This document shows, piece after piece, positions 16,931 to 25,708 of a stretch of 64,000 nt of DNA. Source of the stretch: Arthrobacter sp. zg-Y1110. GTDB lineage: Bacteria > Actinomycetota > Actinomycetes > Actinomycetales > Micrococcaceae. Position 1 is the stretch's first letter; each line of letters opens with the position of its first letter. The notes below the pieces were generated by a model, which saw only the letters and a program-made list of their open reading frames with translations, was not told the origin of the DNA and did not search any database. Location: the NCBI RefSeq assembly GCF_025244865.1, contig NZ_CP104272.1:1984001-2048000 (forward strand), in the 5' to 3' direction. A program made the translations under genes and the position numbers.

Positions 16931-17892
16931 CGCAAGTCCCGGGCGGCGTCCCGGGCGGCCCGGAACGCGAGGAACGCTTCCCTGCTGGTGCGGGTGGGGG
17001 TAAACCCGAACTCCTGCTTCAGGGCGGTGTTGTCCAGCACCGGCCGGTAGCGCAGGAACCTCACCTGCTCCGGCCCGTGGACGGTCAGCCGCAGCAGGTG
17101 TCCCAGCCAGAGCGCGGCGGCCAGGACCGGTGCCGGAACCGTGACGGTGCCGCGTCCCAGCAGCCCGGCGATTTCGCGGACGGTCAGGGCCCCGTCTCCG
17201 GCCACGTTGAAATTGCCGCTGCGTCCCGTGATGACGGCCTGAACCATAATGCCGGCCACGTCTTCATCCCAGATGAAGACGAACGGAGACTCGCTTCCGG
17301 CTACCCGCAGCAGCCTCGGTGCGTCGAAAAGGGCGGTGATCTGGTTGCGGACCCGCTCGCCGAGGATGGTGCCGATCCGGAAGATGGTCTGCTGCAGTTC
17401 GGGATGTTCTTCGCGGACCCGGGCCAACTCCTCCTCGACCAGCCGTTTATGCCGGGAATACGCAAACTCGTCATTGCCGCGCAGCGGATCGGTTTCCTTC
17501 AGCCACGGGGCGTTGTCCGGGTGGTAACCGTAGGCGGCACCGGAGGAGGAAATGACCACGTGCTTTACTCCGGATGAGATGCAGGCCGCCAGTACATTGC
17601 GTGAGCCCACCACGTCCACGGAGAATTCCTGTTCCGGGGTGGTGTGCTTGCCCGGGCTCACGATGGCGGCCAGATGGACCACGGTGTCGATCCGGTGGAA
17701 CTCCAGCAGCTGGGCCATGTACGGGGAACACACATCGGCCAAGGCGTAGTGCACCCCGTCTATCCTCCTGTCCTCCGCCGGTTCCCGGATGTCGAGGCTG
17801 AGGACATAGGAGATTTCGGGATGGTCCGCCAGGCCGGCGACCACCGCGCTGCCCAGGAAGCCGTTGCCGCCGGTGACGCAGACGCGGGTCAT
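16921..17892 (-). CDS. NAD(P)-dependent epimerase/3-beta-HSD-like SDR
   Basis: 323 residues from ATG 17892 (MTRVCVTGGNGFLGSAV), whose start overlaps the stop of the transporter gene as ATGA. Extended SDR: nucleotide-binding VTGGNGFLG, HLAAIVSPG, and catalytic YSRHK within EFAYSRHKRLVEEEL. Sequence is of the sugar-nucleotide epimerase/3-beta-hydroxysteroid dehydrogenase group. As the last gene of an FMO-BASS-SDR operon it may act on a carbonyl or hydroxyl compound handled by the other two. Substrate not determinable here. Confidence 0.88.
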   Translation of the reverse strand: MTRVCVTGGNGFLGSAVVAGLADHPEISYVLSLDIREPAEDRRIDGVHYALADVCSPYMAQLLEFHRIDTVVHLAAIVSPGKHTTPEQEFSVDVVGSRNVLAACISSGVKHVVISSSGAAYGYHPDNAPWLKETDPLRGNDEFAYSRHKRLVEEELARVREEHPELQQTIFRIGTILGERVRNQITALFDAPRLLRVAGSESPFVFIWDEDVAGIMVQAVITGRSGNFNVAGDGALTVREIAGLLGRGTVTVPAPVLAAALWLGHLLRLTVHGPEQVRFLRYRPVLDNTALKQEFGFTPTRTSREAFLAFRAARDAARDLRQK

Positions 17893-18827
17893 CGTGCTGT
17901 CTCCCGCGGCTCTGGCTTGGGGGCCGTACTGCGCCGTGCATCCCGCCGACGCCACCAGGCGGCCAGCAGCAGCCCGGCAAGGATGTCCCAGATGCCCCAC
18001 CAGGCAGCAACCATCGCCATCCCGCCCAGCCCGGCAAAGAAGGTCAGTGTCAGACCCAGCCCGAGTCCGGTATTGCGGGCACCTACTTCGAAGGTAAAGG
18101 CCCGCCGGCTGGGTTCGTCCAGCCGCACCGCAGCCGCCGTCCAGTATCCGACAGCCAGTGCCACCGCATCATGCAGCAGCACGACCAGGAAGATGGTGCC
18201 CAAATGTTCGCGGAGCGGCCCGAGGTTGCTGGCCGTCCCGGCAACAATGAAAATCAGCAGGGCCAGCAGGCCGATCCGCTGCACCCAGGGCCGCAGGATG
18301 TCGGTCACCGCGGGGAAGCGCCGGGCGAGGGGCATGCCGACGGCAAAGGGCACGCCGATGATAAGCAGGACCTGGACCAGCATTTCCCAGCGGTCCAGCG
18401 AGAAGTCCCGCATCAGCCCGGCGGTGTCCGGATTCAGTCGCGCCCACAGCGCCACGTTCAGCGGCATCACGGCGATGGCCACTAGGTTGGAGACGGCGGT
18501 CATGGAAGCGGACAGGGCGACGTTGCCGTGCGCCCGGTGGGTGAGCACATTCGAAATGCCGCCGGGCGGGCAGCAGGCAACGAGGATCATGCCCAGGGCG
18601 ATGGAGGCCGGGACCTGCAGGAGGAGCGCAAGCCCCACCGTCACCGCGGGAAGTACCAGGTACTGGGCGCAGATTCCCAGCAGCACGGCCTTCGGGCTGC
18701 GTGCCACAGTCCGGAAGTCCGCCGGACGCACCTCGAGGGCAATGCCGAGAATGATGATCGCCAGCACCACGTTCAGGATCAGCAGGGAGGCCGGCGTGAA
18801 GTTCAGGACGACGTCGTCGATGGGCAT
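17889..18827 (-). CDS. BASS-family (bile acid:sodium symporter-like) transporter
   Basis: 312 residues with about nine to ten hydrophobic helices. Family signature in the crossover region: LVACCPPGGISNVLTHRAHGNVALS and, in the second half, EVGARNTGLGLGLTL. BASS proteins move organic anions (bile acids, pantoate, pyruvate-like acids, sulfur metabolites) with sodium. It overlaps the upstream monooxygenase by one base and the downstream epimerase by four, so the three are one translationally coupled operon. A short basic C-terminal tail (WWRRRDARRS) is cytoplasmic. Confidence 0.9.
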   Translation of the reverse strand: MPIDDVVLNFTPASLLILNVVLAIIILGIALEVRPADFRTVARSPKAVLLGICAQYLVLPAVTVGLALLLQVPASIALGMILVACCPPGGISNVLTHRAHGNVALSASMTAVSNLVAIAVMPLNVALWARLNPDTAGLMRDFSLDRWEMLVQVLLIIGVPFAVGMPLARRFPAVTDILRPWVQRIGLLALLIFIVAGTASNLGPLREHLGTIFLVVLLHDAVALAVGYWTAAAVRLDEPSRRAFTFEVGARNTGLGLGLTLTFFAGLGGMAMVAAWWGIWDILAGLLLAAWWRRRDARRSTAPKPEPRETAR

Positions 18828-20176
18828 CAGTGGTTCACCTCTTCACGAGCGGCAGCGGCGAGCAGGTCCAGGTGGGCATCGAGTTCGGCACGGTAGGCGT
18901 CCTTGTTCACGTAGTAGCTCATCCGGTCCAGGCCCAGATAGCGGTAGCCGCCGGTGACATCCGGGGACTCCCCCGCCAGCAGCTGCCGGAACTCCCCCGC
19001 GGCCGCCGGGGAGTGTTTTTGGGCTGCAAGGTAGGCGGCTGCCAGTTCGGCCTGCCGGAACCTTCCCTCCCACCCCAGTCCGGAAGCTTCCACCATGCCG
19101 ATGACCAGCAGGTTCTCCGCCTGGCGGCTGAAGATGTTCAGGTACAACGACGGCGACGGGCCGTCCCAGCCGAGCAGCGCCGGATCCAAAAACGGATAGT
19201 CCAGGGCGTAGCCGGTGGCGAGCAGGAGGAGGTCATACTCCCCCGTGCTGCCGTCCCGGAAGTGCACGGTGTTCCCGTCCAGCCGGGCAATGTCGCCCTT
19301 GACCTGCAGGTCCCCGTGTCCCAGATGGTGCAGGATCAGGGAATTCACCACCGGATGGGACTCGTAGATGCGGTAGTCGGGTTTCGGGAAGCCGAAGCGG
19401 TGCGGGTCTCCGGTGAATATGCGCAGCAGCCGCTTGTCGAAGAACTGCTTCAGCGGCCGGGGCAGCGGCTTGCCCTGGTTCAGGGTGTCGGTTGGCCGGC
19501 CGAAGACGTATTTGGGAATGAAGTAATAACCGCGCCGGACGCTGATGTCGACGGCAGCGGCGTGGTGGACGGCGTCCACGGCAATGTCGCAGCCGCTGTT
19601 GCCGGCGCCGACAATCAGCACCCGTTTCCCCGCCAGCTCCCGGGCATCTTTGTACTGTGCGGAATGGCGGACCTCCCCGGCAAACCGGCCGGGCAGGGCG
19701 GGCATTGCCGGGGTGTGCAGGGTGCCGGACGCAACGATGACAGCACTGAAACGGCCGCTGCCGTGCCCGTCGGAGCCTTCCCACGAAACCGTCCAGGCGC
19801 CGTCGTCGGCCGGAACCGCTGCGGTGACCGACACGCCAAACCGGATGAAGCGGCGCAAACCGAAGTGGTCCGCATAGGCGCGGAAATAGGCGTGCAGGTG
19901 GCGGTGCCCGGGATAGTCGGGAGTGTCCCGGGGCATGGGGAACTCGGAAAACTGGGTGGTGGATTTCGAGGAGATCAGGTGCGCCGATTCGTAAACCGTG
20001 CTGGCTGGATTCTCGATGTTCCAGAGCCCGCCCACGTCCGTGTGCTGTTCAAAGCCGACAAAGTCCAGTCCCTGTCGGGACAAGGCACGCATGGCGGCAA
20101 GGCCACTGGGTCCGGAGCCTATGACGGCGACTGGCAGTTCCGATCGGACGGCGTTTGCTGCGGGAGACACTTCCAC
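18827..20176 (-). CDS. Flavin-containing monooxygenase
   Basis: 449 residues. FAD-binding GSGPSG near residue 20, an FMO fingerprint in FAGEVRHSAQYKDA, NADPH-binding GAGNSG, and a late LLLATGY motif. It would oxygenate an N- or S-containing compound or, as a Baeyer-Villiger-type enzyme, a ketone, using NADPH and oxygen. First gene of the FMO-BASS-SDR operon; start GTG 20176 (in-frame GTG 20170 also possible), no strong ribosome site. Context suggests uptake or export plus oxidation of one small molecule. Confidence 0.9.
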   Translation of the reverse strand: MEVSPAANAVRSELPVAVIGSGPSGLAAMRALSRQGLDFVGFEQHTDVGGLWNIENPASTVYESAHLISSKSTTQFSEFPMPRDTPDYPGHRHLHAYFRAYADHFGLRRFIRFGVSVTAAVPADDGAWTVSWEGSDGHGSGRFSAVIVASGTLHTPAMPALPGRFAGEVRHSAQYKDARELAGKRVLIVGAGNSGCDIAVDAVHHAAAVDISVRRGYYFIPKYVFGRPTDTLNQGKPLPRPLKQFFDKRLLRIFTGDPHRFGFPKPDYRIYESHPVVNSLILHHLGHGDLQVKGDIARLDGNTVHFRDGSTGEYDLLLLATGYALDYPFLDPALLGWDGPSPSLYLNIFSRQAENLLVIGMVEASGLGWEGRFRQAELAAAYLAAQKHSPAAAGEFRQLLAGESPDVTGGYRYLGLDRMSYYVNKDAYRAELDAHLDLLAAAAREEVNH

Positions 20177-20268
20177 CTGTTTCTGTGACCTGCATCACTG
20201 TCGATGCTGCCCGAACGCTACCCAAGGGTGGATGTGCCGGTCAAACCGGCTCCGTGTGCAGAGATGCG

Positions 20269-20301
20269 AAAGGCCCCGGCAGTCTCGCTGCCGGGGCCTT
20301 T
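20269..20301 (-). terminator. Intrinsic terminator after glpK
   Basis: AAAGGCCCCGGCAG (20269-20282) and CTGCCGGGGCCTTT (20288-20301) form a perfect 14-bp stem with a TCTCG loop. It lies 15 bases beyond the glpK stop on the minus strand and can act from either side. Confidence 0.9.
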
Positions 20302-20316
20302 CACTATGCGTACGGA

Positions 20317-21840
20317 TTACTCAACGTCGTCGTCAACCCAGTCGAAGGTCTTGGTGACGGCTTTCTTCCAGAGCCGCATCTGGCGCTGGCGTTCGGCGTC
20401 ATCCATCTGCGGGGTCCAGCGCTTGCCTTCAGCCCAGTTCTGCTCGAGCTCGTCGGTGTCGTTCCAGAACCCGACGGCCAGGCCGGCAGCGTAGGCGGCG
20501 CCCAGTGCCGTGGTCTCGATGACCTTGGGCCGGACCACGTCCACGCCGAGGATGTCGGCCTGGAACTGCATGAGGGCGTCATTGGCGACCATGCCGCCGT
20601 CCACCCGCAGCTCCGTCAACGGAACGCCGGAGTCGGCGTTCACGGCATCCAGTACTTCCCTGGTCTGGAACGCGGTCGCTTCCAGTGCTGCCCGGGCAAT
20701 GTGGTTCTTGTTCACGTAACGGGTCAGGCCCACCATCGCACCGCGGGCATCCGCACGCCAGTACGGTGCGAACAGTCCGGAGAACGCCGGCACGATGTAC
20801 ACGCCGCCGTTATCCTCCACCTTGCGGGCAAGCTCTTCGATTTCCGGGGCACTGTTGATGATGCCCAGGTTGTCGCGGAGCCACTGGACCAGGGAACCGG
20901 TGACGGCAATGGAGCCCTCGAGCGCGTAGACCGGCTTGGCGTCGCCGAGCTGGTAGGCAACGGTGGTGATGAGTCCGTTCTCGGAACGGACAATCTCCTC
21001 GCCGGTGTTGAAGATCAGGAAGCAGCCGGTGCCATAGGTGTTCTTGGCGTTGCCCTTCTCGAACGCGGCCTGCCCGAACGTTGCGGCCTGCTGGTCACCG
21101 AGGATGCCGGCAACCGGGGTTTCGCGCAGCAGCTGCGAACCCGCAACCATGCCGTAGACCTCGGAGGAGGACTTGATTTCCGGCAGCATGGACCGCGGGA
21201 TACCGAATTCCTTGAGGATCTCCTCATCCCAGGTGAGTGTCTCAAGGTTCATGAACAGGGTGCGGGAAGCGTTGGTCACATCCGTGATGTGCACGCCTCC
21301 GTCCGTCCCGCCGGTGAGGTTCCAGACAATCCAGGAGTCCGTGTTGCCGAACATGAGGTCCCCCGCCTCTGCCCGTTCACGTGCCCCCTCAACGTTGTCC
21401 AGGATCCACTTGATTTTCGTACCCGAGAAGTACGTTGCCAGCGGCAGGCCAACGGTGTCCTTGAAACGGTCCAGACCGCCCTTTTCCGCCAGCTCGTTGA
21501 CGATGGGCTGCGTGCGGGTGTCCTGCCAGACGATGGCGTTGTAGACGGGTTCGCCCGTGTTGCGGTCCCAGACCACTGCCGTTTCACGCTGGTTGGTGAT
21601 GCCGACGGCGGCAATGTCGTGCCGGGTCAGGTTGGCCTTGGACAGAGCGCTGCCGACAACTTCGCGGACGTTCGTCCAGATCTCCATCGGGTCGTGCTCC
21701 ACCCAGCCGGCGTGCGGGAAGATCTGCTCGTGTTCCTTCTGCCCGGTGGAAATGATGTTTCCGTCGTGGCCGAAGACGATGGCCCGGCTGCTGGTGGTGC
21801 CCTGGTCGATGGCGATGATGTACCTGGGATTGTCAGGCAT
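20317..21840 (-). CDS. glpK: Glycerol kinase
   Basis: 507 residues from ATG 21840 ([20 protein letters not shown]), preceded by AAGGAG ten bases upstream; a longer frame adds 17 implausible residues. FGGY-family kinase: phosphate-binding [26 protein letters not shown], and late TAYAG-type FGGY signature region [16 protein letters not shown] and [15 protein letters not shown]. It phosphorylates glycerol to sn-glycerol 3-phosphate in the cytoplasm. It follows glpF by 63 bases and is followed by a strong terminator, making a glpFK operon; no glpD or regulator is adjacent. Confidence 0.97.
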   Translation of the reverse strand: MPDNPRYIIAIDQGTTSSRAIVFGHDGNIISTGQKEHEQIFPHAGWVEHDPMEIWTNVREVVGSALSKANLTRHDIAAVGITNQRETAVVWDRNTGEPVYNAIVWQDTRTQPIVNELAEKGGLDRFKDTVGLPLATYFSGTKIKWILDNVEGARERAEAGDLMFGNTDSWIVWNLTGGTDGGVHITDVTNASRTLFMNLETLTWDEEILKEFGIPRSMLPEIKSSSEVYGMVAGSQLLRETPVAGILGDQQAATFGQAAFEKGNAKNTYGTGCFLIFNTGEEIVRSENGLITTVAYQLGDAKPVYALEGSIAVTGSLVQWLRDNLGIINSAPEIEELARKVEDNGGVYIVPAFSGLFAPYWRADARGAMVGLTRYVNKNHIARAALEATAFQTREVLDAVNADSGVPLTELRVDGGMVANDALMQFQADILGVDVVRPKVIETTALGAAYAAGLAVGFWNDTDELEQNWAEGKRWTPQMDDAERQRQMRLWKKAVTKTFDWVDDDVE

Positions 21841-21903
21841 TGTTTCTGCTCCTTGCGGTGGGGGTCTTTGGGGGTGGCCGGGCCAGGGCACCGGCCGGTG
21901 CGC

Positions 21904-22650
21904 TTATACCGGAAGCGGGAGGGGAATCTGGGCGCCGAGAAGGCCGCCCAGGGCGCCGCCGATCAGCGGGCCGACGACGGGTACCCAGGCGTAGGCCCAG
22001 TCGCTGCTGCCCTTGCCCGGGATGGGCAGCAGGGCGTGCACGATGCGGGGTCCAAGGTCACGGGCCGGGTTGATGGCGTAGCCGGTGGGGCCGCCGAGGG
22101 AGGCACCGATGCCAAGCACCACGAGGGCCACGGCCAGCGGGCCGAGTTCCGTGGGGGTTCCCGCGAAGGCAACGATGGTGAAGACGAGGACAAATGTGCC
22201 CACGACCTCGGTCACAACGTTCCAGCCGTAGGACCGGATGGCCGGGCCGGTGGAGAAGACGCCCAGGATGTTGGCGGCGTCGGGTTCGTCGTCGAACTGT
22301 TTCTTGTAGGCGAGCCACGCCACGAAGGCACCAATGATGGCACCGGCCATCTGTCCGGCGAAGTAGACCATGGCCGCGCCGAAGGAAACCTCCACGCCCG
22401 GCGCAAACTCCTCGTTGCCGGCTGCCCAGAGGCCTACCGTAACGGCGGGGTTGATGTGCGCGCCGGAAATAGCGGCCGCGTACACGCCGGCAAAAACACC
22501 GATGGCCCACCCCCAGTTGACCATCAGGAACCCGCCGCCGGCACCCTTCGTTTTCGCCAGCGCGACGTTGGCCACAACGCCGCAGCCCAGAATAATGAGG
22601 ATGGCAGTGCCTGCCAGCTCACTGATGAAAACTTCTCCGAGAGTCACCAT
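21904..22650 (-). CDS. glpF: Glycerol uptake facilitator (MIP/aquaporin family)
   Basis: 248 residues, six membrane helices in the usual 3+3 arrangement. Both NPA boxes are present: SGAHINPAVTVGLW and GYAINPARDLGPR; the Asp after the second NPA-R (NPARD) is characteristic of glycerol facilitators rather than water channels. It passes glycerol passively to GlpK. Start ATG 22650 follows GGAGTCG. The 194-base upstream region contains two short dyads that may bind a regulator of the operon. Confidence 0.95.
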   Translation of the reverse strand: MVTLGEVFISELAGTAILIILGCGVVANVALAKTKGAGGGFLMVNWGWAIGVFAGVYAAAISGAHINPAVTVGLWAAGNEEFAPGVEVSFGAAMVYFAGQMAGAIIGAFVAWLAYKKQFDDEPDAANILGVFSTGPAIRSYGWNVVTEVVGTFVLVFTIVAFAGTPTELGPLAVALVVLGIGASLGGPTGYAINPARDLGPRIVHALLPIPGKGSSDWAYAWVPVVGPLIGGALGGLLGAQIPLPLPV

Positions 22651-22759
22651 CGACTCCTCCGATCATTCGTATCTGTCCGCGACCCAAACGGGAGGCCGGA
22701 CTGTTGGGTTCTATGCAACCAATCTTTTGCAAGAAGCGCCATTACCTTAGCCGACCTCT

Positions 22760-22790
22760 TTGGCACCACGCCAATCTTTGGCCGGCAAAG
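22760..22790. promoter_or_regulatory. Two adjacent short dyads upstream of glpF
   Basis: TTGGC-ACCAC-GCCAA (22760-22774) and CTTTG-GCCGG-CAAAG (22776-22790) are perfect 5-5-5 inverted repeats one base apart, in the divergent region between glpF and the aldo-keto reductase gene. A weaker TTGG...CCAA dyad lies at 22704-22722. Candidate operators for glpFK; no regulator gene is adjacent. Confidence 0.35.
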
Positions 22791-22844
22791 CAGGTAGTCA
22801 GGGCAGGATTCGGCACCGTGCCCGCGCCTCGGTAAAGTCGTCCT

Positions 22845-23681
22845 ATGCAGCCTGCAGCTCGAATTCCGCTCAATAACGGCGTCCTGATGGATCAGGTCGG
22901 CTTCGGCACCTACAAAATCCCGGCCGACGACGCCGCCCGGCTGTGCCTTGAGGCACTCGGGGCAGGCTACCGGCACCTCGACACGGCGGCCCTGTACGGC
23001 AATGAAGCCGGGGTGGGCGAGGCCGTGAACACCTTCACCCGCGCGAACGGCGTCGACCGCAGTGACATCTTCGTCACCTCGAAGGTCTGGAACACCGACC
23101 AGGGCTACGACTCCACTCTGCGTGCCTTTGATGCGTCCCTCTCCCGGCTGGGCCTGGACTACTTGGATCTGTACCTGATCCATTGGCCGTGCCCGCAGCG
23201 GGGGCAGTTCGTCGACACGTACCGGGCATTGGAGGAGCTTTACGCCGCGGGCCGGGTCCGTGCCATCGGCGTCTCCAATTTCCAGTCCGGCCATCTGCAG
23301 CAGCTGCTGGACGCGACCGGAATTGTCCCGGCCGTCAACCAGATTGAACTGCACCCCTGGCTGGCGCAGGAGGAACTGCGGCAGCTGCACCAGCGGCTCG
23401 GAATCCGCACGGCCGCGTGGAGCCCGCTGGGCCGCGGTGCAGTCCTCGCGGACCCGGTAGTGACACGGATTGCGGCCGAACTCGGCCGCACCCCCGCGCA
23501 GGTGATCCTCCGCTGGCACCTGGACCTCGGCAACATCGTTATTCCCAAGGCCAGCAGTCCGGAGCGGATTGCCGGAAACCTGGACCTGTATTCCTTCGAG
23601 CTGACCGATGATCACCGGGCGGCGTTGAACGGACTGGACCGGGGCCAGCGGTCCGGATCGCATCCCGACGAGGTGAACTGA
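22845..23681 (+). CDS. Aldo-keto reductase
   Basis: 278 residues, a (beta/alpha)8 NADPH-dependent carbonyl reductase of the 2,5-diketo-gluconate reductase type. The catalytic tetrad is visible: Asp in GYRHLDTAALYGNE, Tyr in the same segment, Lys in IFVTSKVW, and His in YLIHWPCP. NADPH site: IVIPKASSPERIAGN. The next gene starts directly after its stop, and a third overlaps that by four bases, so it heads a three-gene unit. Substrate unknown; family members reduce a wide range of aldehydes and keto sugars. Confidence 0.93.
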   Translation: MQPAARIPLNNGVLMDQVGFGTYKIPADDAARLCLEALGAGYRHLDTAALYGNEAGVGEAVNTFTRANGVDRSDIFVTSKVWNTDQGYDSTLRAFDASLSRLGLDYLDLYLIHWPCPQRGQFVDTYRALEELYAAGRVRAIGVSNFQSGHLQQLLDATGIVPAVNQIELHPWLAQEELRQLHQRLGIRTAAWSPLGRGAVLADPVVTRIAAELGRTPAQVILRWHLDLGNIVIPKASSPERIAGNLDLYSFELTDDHRAALNGLDRGQRSGSHPDEVN

Positions 23682-24611
23682 ATGTCCGGCACTGCAGCGC
23701 GTGATGCGTCGACGCCGTCGGGCGCCCCTGCACCTTTCGCGCGCAAGGCCGCCGTGCGGTCCTTTTCGGTGGACGGCACCGAGCAGGTCTGCCGGGACTT
23801 CGCGCCGGTAACGGACGACGACGCCGGCCTGCCGCCGATCTTCATGGTCCACGGATTCCGCGGCGACCACCATGGACTGCTGCGGATTGTCGAAGCACTC
23901 CCCCGCCACCGCGTCCTGGTCCCTGACCTTCCCGGGTTCGGCGCCGGTGCCGCCCTTCCCGGCACGCACGATGTCCCCGCCTACACCGCATTTGTCCGCG
24001 AAGCATTGGCGGACCTGGGCATGGGCCCGGACACCGTCCTGCTCGGGCACTCCTTCGGCTCCATTATTGCCGCGCACCTTGCGGCGCAATCACCGGAACT
24101 GATCAGTGAACTGGTGCTCGTGAATCCCATCTGCGAGCCTGCGTTGGAGGGCCCCAAGGGGATCACCAGCAAGGCGGCGGAACTCTACTACCGGCTGGCG
24201 GCGGCGCTGCCGGAAAAACCAGGCATGGCGCTGCTCCGCAGCCCGGTGATTGTCCGGGGCATGAGCATGCTGATGGCAAAGGCGAAGGATCCGGGCCTGC
24301 GCCGCTGGATCCATTCCCAGCACGATGCGTACTTCAGCGCCTTCGCCAACCGCCGGGTGGTCCTGGATGCCTTCCGGGCATCCATTTCGGCCACGGTGCG
24401 CGACGTCGCGGCGCAGCTTTCCATGCCCGTGCTCCTGATCGCCGCGGAACAGGACGACCTCGGATCGGTTCGGGGGCAGCGCCTGCTTGCTGAACTGATC
24501 CCCGACGCAGAACTGCAGATACTGCCCGGTGTCGGCCACCTGGTGCACTATGAAAAGCCGGCTGAGGCGGCCGATATGATCGAGGATTTCCTGTCCCGGA
24601 GGCATATATGA
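23682..24611 (+). CDS. Alpha/beta hydrolase
   Basis: 309 residues. Oxyanion motif MVHGFRGDHHG, nucleophile elbow GHSFGS (Ser), acid in AAEQDDLGSVRG and catalytic His in GVGHLVHYEKP. This is a soluble esterase, lipase or C-C hydrolase type; nothing fixes the substrate. ATG 23682 abuts the stop of the aldo-keto reductase, and its end overlaps the glycosyltransferase start, so it is likely translated by coupling. The N-terminal 25 residues (Ala/Ser/Pro-rich) are probably a flexible leader. Confidence 0.9.
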   Translation: MSGTAARDASTPSGAPAPFARKAAVRSFSVDGTEQVCRDFAPVTDDDAGLPPIFMVHGFRGDHHGLLRIVEALPRHRVLVPDLPGFGAGAALPGTHDVPAYTAFVREALADLGMGPDTVLLGHSFGSIIAAHLAAQSPELISELVLVNPICEPALEGPKGITSKAAELYYRLAAALPEKPGMALLRSPVIVRGMSMLMAKAKDPGLRRWIHSQHDAYFSAFANRRVVLDAFRASISATVRDVAAQLSMPVLLIAAEQDDLGSVRGQRLLAELIPDAELQILPGVGHLVHYEKPAEAADMIEDFLSRRHI

Positions 24612-25705
24612 GGATGCGCCTCGCCGTAGACGCCCGGTTTACCCGCACCGACCACCATGACGGCATCAGCCGCTACGGTGCGAGCCTGATCGAGGCGGTG
24701 GCCGGGCACGCCGACGTCGTGATGCTGATTTCGGACGAACGCCAGCTGGGACTGCTCCCGGACCTGCCGTGGGTGAAAATCAACAGTCCGCTTTCCCCCG
24801 CCGAGCTGTTCGTGGCTTTCCGGATCAACCGGCTCGGTGCCGATGCGGTCTTCTGCCCGATGCAGACCATGGGCAGCTGGGGCCGGAAATATCCGCTGGT
24901 CCTGACCCTGCATGACCTGATCTATTACTCGAACCCGACGCCGCCGTCGTTCCTTCCGGCGGCGGTGCGCTGGCTGTGGCGGCTGTACCACCTGGCCTAC
25001 TGGCCGCAGCGGCTGCTGCTGGACAGGGCCGACGTCGTTGCCACCATCAGCGGGACGACGCGGGAGCTGATGTCCCGCCACCGGTTGACCAAACGTCCCG
25101 TCCGGATAGTGGCAAACGCGCCCCAGGAGGGTTCCGTGCCACGGGACCCGGACGCGGGAGCCGAGGCATCGCTGCTGTATATGGGGTCCTTCATGCCGTA
25201 CAAGAACGTGGAGACCATCATCCGCGGCATGGAATACCTGCCGGATTACACCCTCCACCTGCTGAGCCGGATCTCCGATGCGCGGCGAAGCGAGCTTGAA
25301 GCGCTGATTCCCGCCGGCGCGCGCGTAACGTTCCACAACGGCGTGACCGATGAGGAGTATGACGATCTCCTGCGCCGCACCACGGCCCTGGTGACACTGT
25401 CCAAGGCCGAGGGCTACGGGCTTCCGGTGATCGAGGCAATGGCTGTGGGCACACCGGTGATCGCCAGCGACATTCCGATTTTCCGCGAGGTCTCCGGCGG
25501 CGCAGCAATACTGGTGGATCCGGATGATCCGTCCGCCTTCGCCGGGGCCGTCCGACAGCTGGGCGAGCAGGGGCGCTGGCAGAAGGCGTCCGACGCCGGC
25601 GTGCAGCGGGCCGCCGACTACAGCTGGGCTGCCTCTGCCGCCCAGCTCATGGAAGCGGCCGGGGAGGCTGTCCGCCTGTTCCCCGGCCGCCGCCGTCGTC
25701 GTTGA
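24608..25705 (+). CDS. Family 4 glycosyltransferase
   Basis: 365 residues, GT-B fold. N-terminal MRLAVDARFTRTDHHDGISRYG contains the acceptor-side Gly-rich loop; the donor half has YMGSFMPYKNVETIIRG and the family E-x7-E motif in KAEGYGLPVIEAMAVGTPVI. It transfers a sugar from a nucleotide donor, retaining the anomeric configuration, at the cytoplasmic membrane face. ATGA overlap with the hydrolase gene. Acceptor unknown: glycolipid or cell-wall glycan are both possible. The C-terminus ends in a run of Arg (GRRRRR). Confidence 0.9.
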   Translation: MRMRLAVDARFTRTDHHDGISRYGASLIEAVAGHADVVMLISDERQLGLLPDLPWVKINSPLSPAELFVAFRINRLGADAVFCPMQTMGSWGRKYPLVLTLHDLIYYSNPTPPSFLPAAVRWLWRLYHLAYWPQRLLLDRADVVATISGTTRELMSRHRLTKRPVRIVANAPQEGSVPRDPDAGAEASLLYMGSFMPYKNVETIIRGMEYLPDYTLHLLSRISDARRSELEALIPAGARVTFHNGVTDEEYDDLLRRTTALVTLSKAEGYGLPVIEAMAVGTPVIASDIPIFREVSGGAAILVDPDDPSAFAGAVRQLGEQGRWQKASDAGVQRAADYSWAASAAQLMEAAGEAVRLFPGRRRRR

Positions 25706-25708
25706 TCC

